Source: Adiantum capillus-veneris
Lineage: Eukaryota > Streptophyta > Polypodiopsida > Polypodiales > Pteridaceae
Assembly (NCBI GenBank): GCA_014529385.2
Contig: CM043964.1
Coordinates: forward strand, 105,385,587 to 105,449,586
Length of the DNA stretch: 64,000 nt
Direction: 5' to 3'
The position numbers and the translations under genes are program-made. Each line of letters starts with the position of its first letter. The first letter of the stretch is position 1. Below, one piece after another: positions 30,699 through 43,134 of the stretch. Under the pieces are notes generated by a model. That model was not told the DNA's origin. It searched no databases and saw only the letters and a list, made by a program, of their open reading frames with translations.

Positions 30699-33600
30699 AT
30701 GGCAGCCTCAAAATCACCTGCAAAGAAGAAGAGGATGACAATAAAAAACTATTTAGAATAAGTGGAGCCGTTTGTGATCCCAGAAGAAACCTTGAAGCCC
30801 ACCAGCACATGGGTTCAGGATGATTTGCTAGAGTCCAATAATTTGAAGGTCTACCAAGGCGTGCTCAAAGATCCTGAAGGAAATGCAATAGAGCTACCCA
30901 TGATACCACGGGAGCTCAATGAATTTGTCAGAAGCAAATTGGGAGATTACCTGGAAAAGATGGATCTACACAACTACTTTGAAGCTTTGCCAGCGGGAAT
31001 TGACATCAAAAGAGTGTGGGAATTTGTAACCACTATCAAAGAAGATGGAGTGGCCAGAGTCACTGATCTGCAGGGCAAGCCAGATACCATGATTGTCATC
31101 ACAGAGAGGGTGGTGGCATCCGCACTAGACATCTCCAACAAGGGAGATAGTGTGACAAAGAGGAGAGATGATGTCAAAGTCTACTCAGAAAAGAAGAACA
31201 ACTACACATTTGAAGATATTGCAAACCCAAAAGTGGCTATCATGAGCCAGCTCTACAACCAATACTTCTACATGTGTACAAAGCGGCCACAAAAGTACAG
31301 GATGCCACCTGTAGCCATTGCTACCACCTTCACCTGGGCAATGCAAAAGAGTAAACCAAAAGTGATCAATTTTGTGGCTTACATCCATGACAACTTGGTG
31401 AAGATGGGCAACAAAAATCCCACCTACATTGTACCTGGTGAGCTAATAACAAAAGTAGTCTATGGAGCACTGCTCGCCAAGGGAAACTGGCCTAAACCTC
31501 CCTCACAGAATGACTGGCTAAAGCTGAAAGAAGATAAAGAGGAAGAACCTCCAAGGGAACCCAGAGTAGCCACAAGGTTGAAGTGCCGGTTAGAGACCGT
31601 GCAAGAAGAGCTGCCGAAGTTGAAGAAAGGAAAGAAGGAAAGTGTACAAGTGCTGATCAAAGAGACCAAGTCACAGAAAGCGGTACGGCTCGAACAACTG
31701 ATGGAAAGCTTCAGAGCCGAGAGAGCACTCAAAGGAGATTTGAGTGAGTTGTGGAAGCCGTCCCTTGAAGCCATGTCGGGATCATCTCGAAGGGTGCACA
31801 GAGATCGGTTTGAAGACTACATCAAAAAATTTGAGATTTTAGATGCTACGACAGAGAATATCCCTAACATCCCATTTACAGAAGAAGAAGTGGACGAAGT
31901 ACGACGGCAGCTACTAGAAGAGCAGGGAGAGGCCAAGAAAGAGAGAGAAAAACCAAGGTGGATAGGGATTTCAAGAAAAAGCCAGCAACTCCACCATCAA
32001 GCAGAGAATCTAGCCCACCGCCATCACCACCTCCTCTTAGCCCTCCACAAACCCAACAAAAGGAATATGAACAAGAAGATTCCAAGCAAGAGAAGAGCCA
32101 AGAGGAAGAGCAGAAAGAAGAAGCTGAACCAAAAGAGGAGAAGCTAGATCCAGAAGAAAAGAATTTCAAAATATATCTTGATCTACTAGCTGCGGGTTAC
32201 TCTCGAGAAGAGGCAGCTACTATGGCCTTTGAGTTGACAAGCACAAGGCCCAAGGAACAGATGCAAAGCCTACAGTTAGTGGAATTGAAAGAGATGGCCA
32301 CCGATACCGTGGACCTACAGCCACCTACCAATGATTGGGATGTGGTGATGCACAAGCTAACTGAGCTTAGAGCAAGATCGATGGCCACTGAGAGTGAGAT
32401 TGATACTCTCAAGAAAAATGAAGTTCTTATCAAATCTGAAGTCAACTCACTACAAAGACAAAGCCAAGAGCATATGGACAAACAAACAAAGTTGCAAGCT
32501 AGTTTGCGGCATTACAAAGATGCCAGGAGATGGAACAACAAAATCAAGCAACCGAAAACAAGCTTCAAAGAGCTGAAGAAGAATACAAGAAAATCAGCAA
32601 GTCATTGACAGATGCAGAGGGAGAAAGGGACAACCTGACTCTACAACTTGCTGAAGAGTCCAACGAAGTGGAAACCCTGAGGAATGCCAACGAAAAGGTA
32701 GAGATAGAGCATGAAGCGACCAGGATGAAGTCATCGAGCTGAAAGACCAGATGAAAGTAAAAGATCAAACCATCCAAAGGCTACGAGCATCTCCGGCGAG
32801 ATTCAGAGTTGCTAGCTCGACTCACACGACTTCAGAGACTGATTTATATGAAGAACAAATGAAGGAACTCCAAAAGGAGTTGACATTAGAGAAAAGACAA
32901 AGGCTGATGTTGGCCGAGGGGTCTCTGGTCATGCAAAATCGCCTAGAAGAAGAGAACAAAGCCATGAGGAATGAGCTAGAAGCCGTGAAGAAGAGGATGG
33001 ATGAGGATTTTCAGAGATGGAAAGCAGAAAATGAAGCCATCAAGAGAAAGCTCGAGGAGGCGGAGAAAATCAATGCCGATCTAAACGACCTCCTAGTAAA
33101 CATGGGAGAGCAAGCGGAAGAGGAAAAGAAGACAAAAGAAGAGGAAGAAAAGCTACAAAAGGCCATAGAAGCGGCAGTAAAAGACACAGCCAGAGAAGCA
33201 TTGGAGTGGGAGCAGAGGGTGTTTAAATCGATGACAATTCAGAAGATAGATGCCAGTAACCTTCGGCATGAATGGCTACAGCCTTCTCTCCCATATCCTC
33301 TGCTAAAATATGACGCTGCCACGATCAACAAACGAATAAAAGAGGAGCCAACAGTGCAATTGTACAAAGTAGATATCTCCAAACCTGAAGGGGTCAAGCT
33401 GATAGTCGATTCTCAACCCAGGTGGAGAAAGGCATGGCTCACAAAATATCCGCAAAACCTAATCCACTTGGTAGAGGCACCTAAAGTGATCAGAGATAAC
33501 CTCAGTTTCTGCCCTCTACCAAGGATGAGTACATGGAAAGCCCACGAGCTATTGCAGAGAAGCCAACCCACTTGGCTCAATTACCCAAAGCTGTCAGGCT

Positions 33601-33989
33601 TGAAGGCAGGCAAGAGAATAAGTGAGCAATACATGGTGAAAACCCTAACGGGCGCCATCAAATTTTTCACTGGCTCGCCTGACCTATCTTGCATCATGAT
33701 GAGAAAGATATGTAAAACCCTTTTGGTAGTCTTCAAAACCTTTAAACCAGGCCAGGCGACAGAGAGTATCTTTTTCTTTCAAGATACATACAGATGTGCA
33801 TACGATCTGTCTGGTCAGCCTTCTCATGAGGTGATATATGCATTATATCAAAGGTTATGTTTTTGCCTTCTTATCACCTCCAGGCCTTTGAAGAAGCTTT
33901 CTACACTGGCTTCTTCACAATCAGCACAGATATATTTGGCCCGACGCTACTGGCTCAGCATGCGAGATATGAGTCTCTTCTCAAGATGA
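30699..33989 (+). pseudogene. Long coiled-coil ORF of an unidentified retroelement
   Basis: The first ATG is at 30699 (MAASKSPAKKKRMTIKNYLE), a TAA follows at 30759, then an open frame of 461 codons to 32147. The reading continues in other frames over 31958-32608, 32530-32742 and 32751-33989, about 1,090 residues in all. The N-terminal 270 residues look globular (ELNEFVRSKLGDYLEKMDLH, TERVVASALDISNKGDS), loosely like the ORF1-type proteins of plant retroelements (an impression, not a match). Then come Glu/Lys/Pro-rich and long coiled-coil parts, and a C-terminal globular part (RCAYDLSGQPSHEVIYALYQ). No RT, protease or CCHC motif. A polypurine tract and LTR-like sequence follow. Confidence 0.55.
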
Positions 33990-34044
33990 GAGAAAGCCTA
34001 CACTGAAGAAGCAGCTCAACTGCCATGTCGGGGACGACATGAAC

Positions 34045-34059
34045 AAGGAGGGGGGGGAG
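34045..34059 (+). promoter_or_regulatory. Polypurine tract
   Basis: AAGGAGGGGGGGGAG immediately before TGTTAGCAGC. A perfect purine run followed by TG is the standard junction between internal region and 3' LTR, 56 bases after the long ORF. Confidence 0.75.
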
Positions 34060-34990
34060 TGTTAGCAGCTGGACACACCCTACTGATCTCGGCATAATAT
34101 TATTTTTTGTAACTATTCTTTGAGAAAAACCAACATTTCACCTTTGTAAATATTGGGGCTTATAGAATTTTCCAGCTTGTATCCCATTTTTGACATTTAG
34201 ATTGAGTAGATGGTTAAATTGGAACATTAGGGTTTGAGATTGTAAGGTATTTATACCACTTTTGACCTTAATGAGAAAAACCTTTATCATTTTTAAAAAA
34301 AGTTTTGTCTATGAGTGAGCGTACTGTGTACGAGAGAGAGTGAGAGTTTCATCTTGATGCTATGCGCGCACCGGTGGTCGGAATCGAGTGCGGAGAAGTG
34401 TAGCGAGTTGCCCCCGACGAGAGCTATGCATCGATACCTACATTGCGGGTGTACGGTCTGGTTTTGCGAGCTTGACCTACGAGCTTCATCTGGTGATCCG
34501 GTGAGCATACATTATCCGTTTTTGCATTTCAGCATATCCACGCGTTTGCATTGAGTAGAGCTACACATTAGGCACTTTAGTTTGCGAAAACGACGACCTG
34601 CAAATTTCAACCAAACATCCTACGTGATTTTTCACCAGGTGTTTAGGGTTGGGATTTTGGTTCATGGACCTTAGGGAGAGCGACCTATTGGTGTTAGTAG
34701 GGTCTCCTTCAAGTTCTGTGGCGTTTCGAGAACGTTTGATGGGTATTTGTCTCTTGGAAGCGTTGTAGGAAATCTCCTCTTATGCACTCCTGAAAGCTAT
34801 AGCTTAGACATTGGGTAGAGACCTCTGTAGGAATTAGTTGAGATTTGGTCGAGTGTAGATTGACACCCTATGCTTGCTTCCACGCGCCTGCGGGTCGAGC
34901 TTCGTCGTTAGCTGACAAATCTTGCTAGGTGAGTTCTCGCTATGCTGACGTCCATCGCGGCTTATTCGCCAACACAATTTTTATTTTTCT
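34060..34990 (+). mobile_element. Putative 3' LTR of the coiled-coil ORF element
   Basis: It begins TGTTAGCAGC after the purine tract and has a TATA-like TATTTATA at 34249-34256. No second copy was found upstream, so the right edge is a guess and the 5' LTR is missing or diverged. It contains ACATCCTACGTG at 34615-34626, the half-palindrome seen in the array at 29.7-30.5 kb. Confidence 0.5.
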
Positions 34991-35965
34991 TTATCTTGTG
35001 TGGGAAAGGCTTCAAAGATAATCCACTTTAGGTTTCTTTCAAATCAATAATCCCAAGAATCAGAGCAAAGGTCCGGCTCATGAGAACAATTGTGGAATAG
35101 CCCATTTAGGTTCCTAGCCTTTCCAAGGTTCCTTTTTACTAAACAATTTGAAGAGTTTGTTAATTATATCACATCCTCCTCCCTTATCCTTATCCCTCCA
35201 TGGATCCTTTTTCCTTCCCCCTTTTTTCGTTGGCATCAGGCCTACGGACTAGATCGATTTCTAGACGCGTCCGTGGATCCCATTCACCTAGCCAGGATAC
35301 ACTCCCATTCAATCCACATTTCTAGGACAGTGAATGGACCTGAGCTCACAACATAGACCAACAATTATTAGTCCTAGCCAAAAAGGACCATCCCCCATTG
35401 TATCCCGAAGGTAAACACAGAGACAAGTTCACACTTAAATCTCTATGTTACGCTAGGGCTATCCACGTCGATCTTCTCGGTAAAGTTTTTATTCCTAGTT
35501 TAATTTAGATTCAGCTCCTTGAGTTGAAATCTCTTAATTCCTATTTTCTTTTAATTTTCTACTCAAACAAGACCTTAAGAAAACAACAAATCTCTTGGAA
35601 GTTTAAGGTTTTGTCTCGATATAAGTTTTAAGTTAACCCCGACTTAGATGAGTCCCATTTTGATCCCTTTTCATCATTTTCCATCCATGGGACATCTCCA
35701 TGGAATCGATGAGAGTTTTTTGTTCAAGAAACACAGTTACGACATCCGTGAAGCTATCCCCTTACTTCCCCTTCGAATTTGCAAAACAAACTTGAAAGTA
35801 GACAAACTTGAAATGAACAATGCATATGGTTTCTATAATGAGTTTTTCTTTGGTGTGTCTATGTGTGGTACACACAAAACTTTGGAATGCACCAGCTTGA
35901 AATCTTGAGACAAATATCCAGAGACTTTCTTTGAGTGCTTATGCAAGAGTGAACCCTTCTATGCA
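34991..35965. other. Gene-free region left of LTR copy b
   Basis: No recognisable coding domain; an 86-codon plus-strand frame at 35648-35908 is unassigned. If LTR copy b is the 5' LTR of the chromovirus, a PBS should lie just left of 35966 on the minus strand, but TGGTATCAGAGC is not there. Confidence 0.4.
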
Positions 35966-37179
35966 TGGTAGTGCAAAAATAATTGCGAAGTTCCTAAGAG
36001 TGGACATGCTAGTGTAGTGTAAAATATGCATGTAATAGTATATGAATGATTAACAAATTCTCTCTAAGAAGGGATTTAGGTATACCTTTTACGATCCTCG
36101 AGAGGATTAATTATGTAGCTAGAAGAGGCTTATGATTTTGGGACTTTCCAATTGATAAGAGGGAAAGGGAGGGAATGACTTTAAGGGAAATCCTCTTTTT
36201 CAAATAACTTCCATTGATTATGCTAATTTAACCTTCAAAACCTCAACTTCTCCTTGAGAAAATTAAGTATTAACTTAATTTGCCTTATTAAACAAAACCT
36301 TACACATATACAATCAACAAAGAAGCTACATCTTCCCCCTAAGCAAAAAGGATTTCTTATAAAAATGGAAGAGCTTAAGCGTGAATTCAAGTAAGCATGA
36401 AAGTAAATCTCTTTGAAGAATGAGAATTAACAAGATAACCTTACCTTAGTGTGTACATGATAGGGTCTTCTCCTTGATTTGGAAGATCAACGATGAAGTG
36501 TGTTGACATAGGCGGCTCTTTCCCACTTCACTTTGCTTGAAGATCACCGTTTGGAAATTGGAAGAATGAGAGGTTAGAAGAAAGATTCAAGCTATGGAAA
36601 GCTTGAAAATTAGGAGAGAGAAGGTGAGGGTGTAATGGTGATTTTGATTATGGTTATGGACGTGGCTTCTCTTAGGGAGAGAGGTGTGTGTAGGGGTGTG
36701 TGTAGGGGTGTGTAGGGGTGTGTGTGAAATAGGATTAGTTTTGGCTTTCACAGCTCACTCTTACGTTTGTATTTTCAAAAATGTGAACAGAAGTGTTTAA
36801 TGAGTAGGGAAGGCCTCCTTTTAAGCTTAATTTGATAAGGCCCTTAACTTATCTTGATAAGTTACTTTTGCATATCTTGATATCCTTTCTTCCTTTTCAA
36901 AGCTTCTTCAACAAGCTACTTATGCAACAAGCTACTTTCCCAACAAGTGGCTTATGCAACAAGTTACTTTTTTCACCTTACCCTTATTCTTTTTTTTTTT
37001 CTTTAATATAAAACTAATAACTTATGCATTGGTTATATCCACGTTACCATGGTGTAAACCGAAAGTGTCTCGTGAGTAACTAGGGTGCTTTACTATAGCC
37101 TAAATTTACTCGATCGTTTTCAAAAAGTCGACGGCTTAGATATGTCGTCAAAAGTAAGGGCTAAGAGGAGGACCTTACA
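35966..37179 (-). mobile_element. LTR copy b (direct repeat of 24974-26178)
   Basis: Starts TGGTAGT and ends CCTTACA on the plus strand. It aligns along its length with copy a, including the GTGTGTGTAGGGG tract (longer here, about 36685-36725) and TTGATAAGGCCCTTAACTT blocks. Outer flanks of the two copies do not match, so this is either the 5' LTR of the rearranged chromovirus or a separate solo LTR. Confidence 0.8.
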
Positions 37180-38194
37180 TCTAGACTAAGTGCAATGTAT
37201 CTAGTTAAGATGTGGTAGGGAAAGTATGCATGGTATGAGCTAAGCACAAATACTAACACCTTGGGCAAGGGAAGTCGGTGCTCCTCCTTTTGCACAATAA
37301 CTAGTTTTGCTTGGTTGGCTTTGTCATGACAATGTTTTTTCTCAAGATACGATAAAATACTCTTGGATATTTTTTCAACAAATAATATATCAAGATGAAC
37401 ATAAAATATTTTTTCTAAACATATTTTTTAATGTGAAAATCAGATTGTATTTGTTACTTTACAATCAAATACTCTCTTTCTATGTGTAAAGCACTAGTGC
37501 AATGTATACTTCAAGATAGAGCACTCACCTTATTTGTAATGATTTCCCGTAAACAACTACACACATCAAAAATCTTTCCTTTGATGAACTACGAACAAAA
37601 GCACAATAGTAGTCAAGTTTTTGATACCATAAAAATTTTAAACTATCAAAAAAATAGATAGTGCATGGTCTATGTGAGTGCCATACAGAAGTATAGTGGA
37701 GAGTTGGCATTGTGTCTCTCCAAAATTTATAAGAAACAAAAGTCGTGCCTTGCCCCGTAGTCCATTTCCTATGATGTAGCCCCTATATGGTCATGGTATT
37801 CAAGAACAAAATACCGAACCTAGATTTCTCTCTTACAATTTGATATTCAAGTCCATCTATGCATTCATCATCATTGTTATTGATATCATATCCATTATAT
37901 CAATCCTTGCAATTATCATGCTCTTTGCAAGTCGTTTTTCCACTCCACCCCTGTGGCTACAATCCCTTCTATATCAAATTTCATCTTGTGTGTCATGGTC
38001 TCTTCGTCTTTCATACTTCTCTCACGTCGATCATGTCTACCCTGATCTCCATCATCAAGTAGATCATGTCTATATTGCCATCTCCATAATCATCTCTTCT
38101 ACCCTTGTGTCAGCTCTCATGTTACTTTTGCTATCATGTCTACCTTATTTCACAAATCATGGTCCCTTGCCCATGGAGCTACTACCAACATCAC
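37180..38194. other. Gene-free AT-rich region
   Basis: No supported gene. Plus-strand frames over 37840-38244 are hydrophobic but overlap the copia integrase remnant and a low-complexity ATCATGTCTAC-rich stretch (38020-38150), so they are not credible. Confidence 0.5.
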
Positions 38195-38845
38195 AGAATC
38201 TTTTTCCTAGTCGCATCGTCTATGAATGTTACATAATACAATGAGCCACCAAGTGATGATGTACTTGCAAGACCCCAAACATCAGAATGAACCGACTCAA
38301 GTTCTTTATTTTTTCTTTCATTTCCTGATTTTTGAAATTTTACCCTCTTTTGTTTACCATAAACACAATCTTCACAGAACTCTTAAGTCCACTTCTTTCA
38401 AACCTGGTAAAAGCTTCTTTGTTTGAAGGATTTGCATTCCTTTGGCACTCATATGCCCAAGCCGGTAGTGCCACACCGCACTGTCGACTTCTGTAGTTGT
38501 TGCACAAGCTGAAGATTGTGAGCTGACAGTACACAAGTAAAGTGTACCAAATCTTTCTTCTTTGGAAACCACCAAAGATCCCTTTGAGATCTTCCACCAT
38601 TTGCTTCCAAATTCAATGTTGTGACCTTCATCATCTAATTGTCCTATAGAGATCAATTTTTTGCAAAGAGAAGGAACATTCCTAACATCTTTAAGCTTCC
38701 ATTCATTTTCGTTAATAGTTTTGACACAAATTGTAACTTTGTCGACAATTTCACAAGCTTCATCATCTCCCAAGTATACATACCCAAAATTACCTTTGGT
38801 GTAATCTTGGAAATGTTGCTTGTGTGGTGTCGCATGGAATGAAGC
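38195..38845 (-). pseudogene. Copia protease end, GAG-pre-integrase and integrase start
   Basis: Continuing from gag: the protease active site reads WIVDF, stop, ASFHATPH instead of the family DSGASFHAT, so it is destroyed. Then NEWKLKDVRNVPSLCKKLIS, and the pre-integrase zinc motif VWHYRLGHMSAKGMQIL. A frameshift at about 38375 leads to FCEDCVYGKQKRVKF, SVHSDVWGLA (catalytic Asp) and YYVTFIDDATRK. The sequence then departs from the family near 38195. Confidence 0.82.
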
Positions 38846-39733
38846 CTAGAAATCTACTATCCAGGAATTAGACACATTGTCTAATGAGAGAATTAGAGCG
38901 TCTTGCTCTACTTTACCTGCCACATTGGCCTCCGATGTTGGCTTGTTGTCTTGAGAATTAGATTCCTTCTTCTTCTTGGACCAGCAATCCTTCTTGACGT
39001 GGCTCTTCTTTTTGCAGTTCCAACATTCAAGAATTGACTTTGTGCGTGACTTGCTCCACCTTGAGCAATCATGAACCTTTTGGTTTTTGAACCTCTCCTT
39101 AGGCCTTCCTCTTGTTTCCACTGATAGTGCATCACTCAATGATTCTCCTGTGCTTCTCCTTTGCATTTCCTCGTTTAGGAGAACACCAACAATATCATCA
39201 AACTTAAGAGTATTTGTGCCAGAGATAGAATTACTTACAAGCATCACAAGGCTATCCCAACTATCCGGTAGAGACGATAGTATAAGGAGAGCTCGCACTT
39301 TGTCATCAAAATTGATTTTCATTGATCGAAGTTGATTTATGTTGGTGTTAAAGTCATTTAGGTGTTCTGCAATTGAACCATTCTCTGTCATCTTTAGATT
39401 GAACAAGCGCTTCATGAGAAATACCTTATTGGATGTCGATGGTTTCTCGTAGAGGTCGTCAAGTGACTTCATTAAGCCCTCCGTGGTCTTCATCTCCAGA
39501 ACGTTGAAGGCCACCATTGATGCCAAGCATAACCGGATTGTTCCCGGTGTCTTTTGATCAAGGACAATCCATGGTTCATCTGCCATCGTTGCGGGCTTCT
39601 TTGCAAGACCGCTTAGTGACAAATAGAGGTCCTTCTGGTAGAGATGGTCTTCAATCTGCATCTTCCAATGTTGGTAATTTTTGACATTGAACTTCTCGAT
39701 CTTGAGCTTCCCTTCCTCCGCCATTACTCCCAC
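38846..39733 (-). pseudogene. Copia gag with CCHC knuckle
   Basis: A 295-aa open frame from an ATG at 39733. The N-terminus has the copia gag fold (IEKFNVKNYQHWKMQIEDHL, LDDLYEKPSTSNKVFLMKRL, HLNDFNTNINQLRSMKINFD, RALLILSSLPDSWDSLVMLV). The knuckle is CWNCKKKSHVKKDC, close to CX2CX4HX4C. It ends at SWIVDF with a stop just inside the protease. The start is supported by its position about 60 bases after the PBS and by the family's N-terminus. Best preserved frame of this element. Confidence 0.88.
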
Positions 39734-39783
39734 TCAATTCAAGGAATCCTTTCCTTGAGATAATTTAGCCACGAGCAAACCTT

Positions 39784-39795
39784 GCTCTGATATCA
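39784..39795 (-). promoter_or_regulatory. Primer-binding site of copia element
   Basis: Minus strand TGATATCAGAGC, one mismatch from the initiator-Met tRNA PBS TGGTATCAGAGC, two bases after the LTR end CCTAACA. Confidence 0.8.
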
Positions 39796-39797
39796 GT

Positions 39798-40459
39798 TGT
39801 TAGGAAATATGACGTAGCTAAGTAGATAATTTAGTAGATTACTTAATGGAGAGAGATAATTTTCACACAAAAAAATTATAGAGTAGAGAGTACACACGAT
39901 ATACGTGGTTCACCCAATGTGGGCTACGTCCATGGGAAAGTAGCCACTCAATGGCTTTAGTACTTCAAAACAAGAAGTAGGTTACAAAGGGATTATACCC
40001 TTAATAGAGCTTCCACCTTGCTTCACTCTCACCACCTCACACCCATCTTGTTGCATCAACTTCACACTATGAAATATGTGTAGAAATGGACTCCTTTTAT
40101 AGGCCAAAAGGGTTGTCCTCTCTCATGAGAGGCAACCATGTGTAGCCGCCCTTCTGTAGATAAGTCCAAATCTGACCCTCCAATCCGCTCATGTGTGGCC
40201 GTCCTTGAGAAGAGAATTCTGCTTTTGAATTCGGCCACTAGCCATTAACTACCGGCCATCGGCCAACTGGTCAACCGGTTGATCGTTTTTCGACCACTTT
40301 TCGGCTGTACCAACCTGCCATAATATTCCTACGAAATGGAATATTTCGGCAAGTGATTTTTCTTCACGCACGATGGCTTCTCCTCATAACGGAGGCCTTA
40401 CAAATGTGCATTTCAAATACATAAAATTTTAAGGGATAAATCAGGCTCCATACTTAACA
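39798..40459 (-). mobile_element. 5' LTR of copia element
   Basis: On the plus strand it runs TGTTAGGAAATA...ACTTAACA, so both ends have TG/CA and a short inverted repeat. The left edge is fixed by the PBS; the right edge by the matching terminus only. It contains the ACCACGTATATCGTGTG block common in plant copia LTRs. Confidence 0.7.
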
Positions 40460-41052
40460 AAATCAACAATCAACAATCAACATCGACATCAACAAAAGTG
40501 AGAATTGATGGGATCAAGAATTGATATAATCGAGAAAGTTTATTTCAATGAATCCAAGACGAAAGGCGTGCAAGCACAAGGCAGGAGCATAACTCAATAG
40601 ACAGCAAAGGCGGATGACGAGAGGCAACTCCAATGACTCTCGACTGTTTTTGAATTTTTTTATACTATATTTTTTTGAGGTTTGTGGATGCTCTCACCTT
40701 CGAGTTGTCTTGGAATTTGAAGGTGAATCTCAAAATTTGTAATTGGGATTGCACTATTTTCACTTTCCACTTTCCACCTTCTTCTGTCTTTTCATTTCCT
40801 AAACTCACCCTTCACTTGTCTTTTCATTTCCTAAACTCACCCTTCACTTAAGCACTTAATACGTTTTGAAAGAATTTTTATTTTTCTGAGATTGGGGAGA
40901 CCTAATGTGAGAGATTATATCAAAAATAAAAACTAATACACATATAAGCCATGCAAAAACACTGGCATGGGGTCCAATAGCACCGTTCACAAGAATTCCA
41001 TAGAGCTTTTATAGGGATACTCAACCTGTACATCGTGACAAACCAAAAATCC
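40460..41052. other. Gene-free region
   Basis: No gene. AT-rich, with a 33-bp direct duplication at about 40786-40855 (CTTTTCATTTCCTAAACTC). 40690-40765 shares words with repeat Y (TCTCACCTTC, GGGATTGCACTA). Confidence 0.5.
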
Positions 41053-42126
41053 TTGATTGTCCAAAAGCTACGCCAGGCTTTTATAGGATACCCAACACAT
41101 ACAAAAGAATAAGAACCTATTGTAGGTGAGGAGGAGTGCCATTAACCAGGAGGGTATGCCACCCCACTCCTGGTTACTTGCAACACACCAACGAAAGAAG
41201 CTTCCGAGGCAAGCCATCAGGCGCGCCATGGGCACCATCGACCATTAGAGGAACACATGCAAGCCGGAAAGATAATCATCACAATAATCTCTTGAGCCAA
41301 GTGCCAACAAAAGAGGCAAATCCACTGACTTCCATAAGAAAATCCCCCTACCCATGGAACGAGGGTGCCACCAAGAATCCTCGACTGCCATCACGAGGCT
41401 GCTTGCCCATGACCAAGGTGTATGAAAGAACTAGCAAGGTCGTGCGCACAGGTCTACCCCCAAAGAGAGAGAGGGGTCGCGAGAGCCGAGTGCAGAGGAA
41501 AGGTACAGAGTGGTTGGGTTCCTCCCCCCGAGGATGTCCCCCACTCCTCTGTGTCGCAGATCCCTCTCTTGTAGACGAAGCTGCCACGCCCAACTTTCCC
41601 AAGAACTCCCCACCCTCCCCCATCCTTTGAAACGTCTACCCGGAGCACTCCTTGGCTCATGTAGAACACGTAGAGTTGATGGTCAAGAGTAGCACGCTAG
41701 GGTTCGCCTATACTTTGTATATCTTCTCACCTTCAAATCTAGAATTTTAAAGATAAATTTCAAAATCCATAGGAGGGATTACACTAAACCTACGATTTTT
41801 TTAGCATACTCTGCTTTTTCCTATTAAAAAAAAAGAGAGGCAAATTTACTATATTTGATGGTTTTTGCCATGAACTTCTCAACTTCTCTTCTCTGCACTT
41901 TGTAGATTCTCTGAACTTTGTAGTTTCTTTGAATTTTGGAGGTATTCTCACCTTCAATTTAATACAATCACTCACTATTGTGAGTGTGGCCCAAAAAACA
42001 AATTAAGTTTACTTGACCTCCGTGATCCGGGTCATGAGTTCAAATGTGGCAAGGTGACCCTATGCGCTCATAAGGATGTTTGCTTGAGCTTGCACGAGAT
42101 TTATGTAATTTGTTATTCTTTTTGCA
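41053..42126. repeat. Dispersed repeat Y, copy 1
   Basis: Direct repeat of 60238-61344, from GATTGTCCA to TTGTTATTCTTTTTG. It contains GGCTTTTATAGG, GTGCCA..AACCA..AGG.TATGCCACC, AGGATGTCCCCCACTCC and ATTACACTAAACCTA blocks. A plus-strand open frame (41136-41630) is partly kept in copy 2, but it shifts frame and matches no known domain. Probably an LTR or non-autonomous element; orientation unknown. Confidence 0.8.
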
Positions 42127-42307
42127 TCCATGCCTCTTTTGAAGTATGGGAATGTTGTATTTTTTATGTTTCTAATTCATTACAACTCACTCTATTGAGT
42201 GAGTGCTACTAAAATTAAAGATTAAAAATAGGTAGGTCTTTCCACCAATTGTTGTGGGTATCCTAACCTTCAAATTAAATTTTACGAGTGTGTGGCCCAT
42301 CCTATGG

Positions 42308-42312
42308 ACACA

Positions 42313-42365
<53 letters not shown>
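42308..42365. repeat. (CA)n(GA)n microsatellite
   Basis: CA repeat from 42308 to 42330 passing directly into GA to 42365. The surrounding 42127-42846 has no gene; it repeats some Y words (GGCCCA after a TGTG block; GGATTATACTAAACC). Confidence 0.95.
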
Positions 42366-42367
<2 letters not shown>

Positions 42368-42843
42368 CCCTTTTTCTTGGCGCCCAATCCACTCTCTTTC
42401 TTTCTTTGCCTTGGTCTCTCACCCCCCAAGCCCTTTTCTTATGTCATGTGGCAAGGGTCTCCAGGGTGCATAAGATATAGTCGAGAAAATTGGGATTATA
42501 CTAAACCTAGGTTTTTCTTGAGCACTCTCATACACAATCATTTTCTCTATTATTCAATATTCTATATTCTATACTCTTTATTAGTTTTTCTCTATTATTC
42601 AATACTCCATTATGATAGACCTTGAAAAATTAGAGGAAGAAAAGGGCCTCCACACGTTGCCTTTTGGTTGATTTGCATGGCACGTTGGATCAACACCGAA
42701 AGTGAGCTATTGAGCCCCTACTAGGTCATCCTCCTTACTGTAGACGCATTAAAGAGACTTCAAAAATTGCATGAAGTAGTTCAAATTTTATGCAATTCCA
42801 TCCTTTCCCAATACTGGCAATAGTCAAAATCATGCGCTTGACA

Positions 42844-42980
<137 letters not shown>

Positions 42981-43065
42981 GGAGACCTCGTAGACTGCAC
43001 AAATCCAGCCTTTTCCAACAAGGACAGACAGTATAGCCAAAATTGTGCACCTAACAACTTGCATG

Positions 43066-43078
43066 TATGTGTGTACAC

Positions 43079-43134
<56 letters not shown>

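Larger units (their letters stand above)
38195..40459 (-). mobile_element. Ty1/copia retrotransposon, 5' half
   Basis: From right to left: a 662-bp LTR (39798-40459), PBS, gag, protease, GAG-pre-integrase, and the start of integrase, which ends at about 38195. RT, RNase H and the 3' LTR are absent, so this is a truncated copy. Confidence 0.85.

Noticed and set aside
37840-38244. 134-codon hydrophobic plus-strand frame
   Set aside because: Overlaps the copia integrase remnant on the other strand and an ATCATGTCTAC low-complexity stretch.
41136-41630. 164-codon plus-strand frame in repeat Y, partly kept in copy 2 (60324-60704)
   Set aside because: Similarity is explained by the repeat itself; the copy 2 frame diverges by frameshift and no domain is recognisable.
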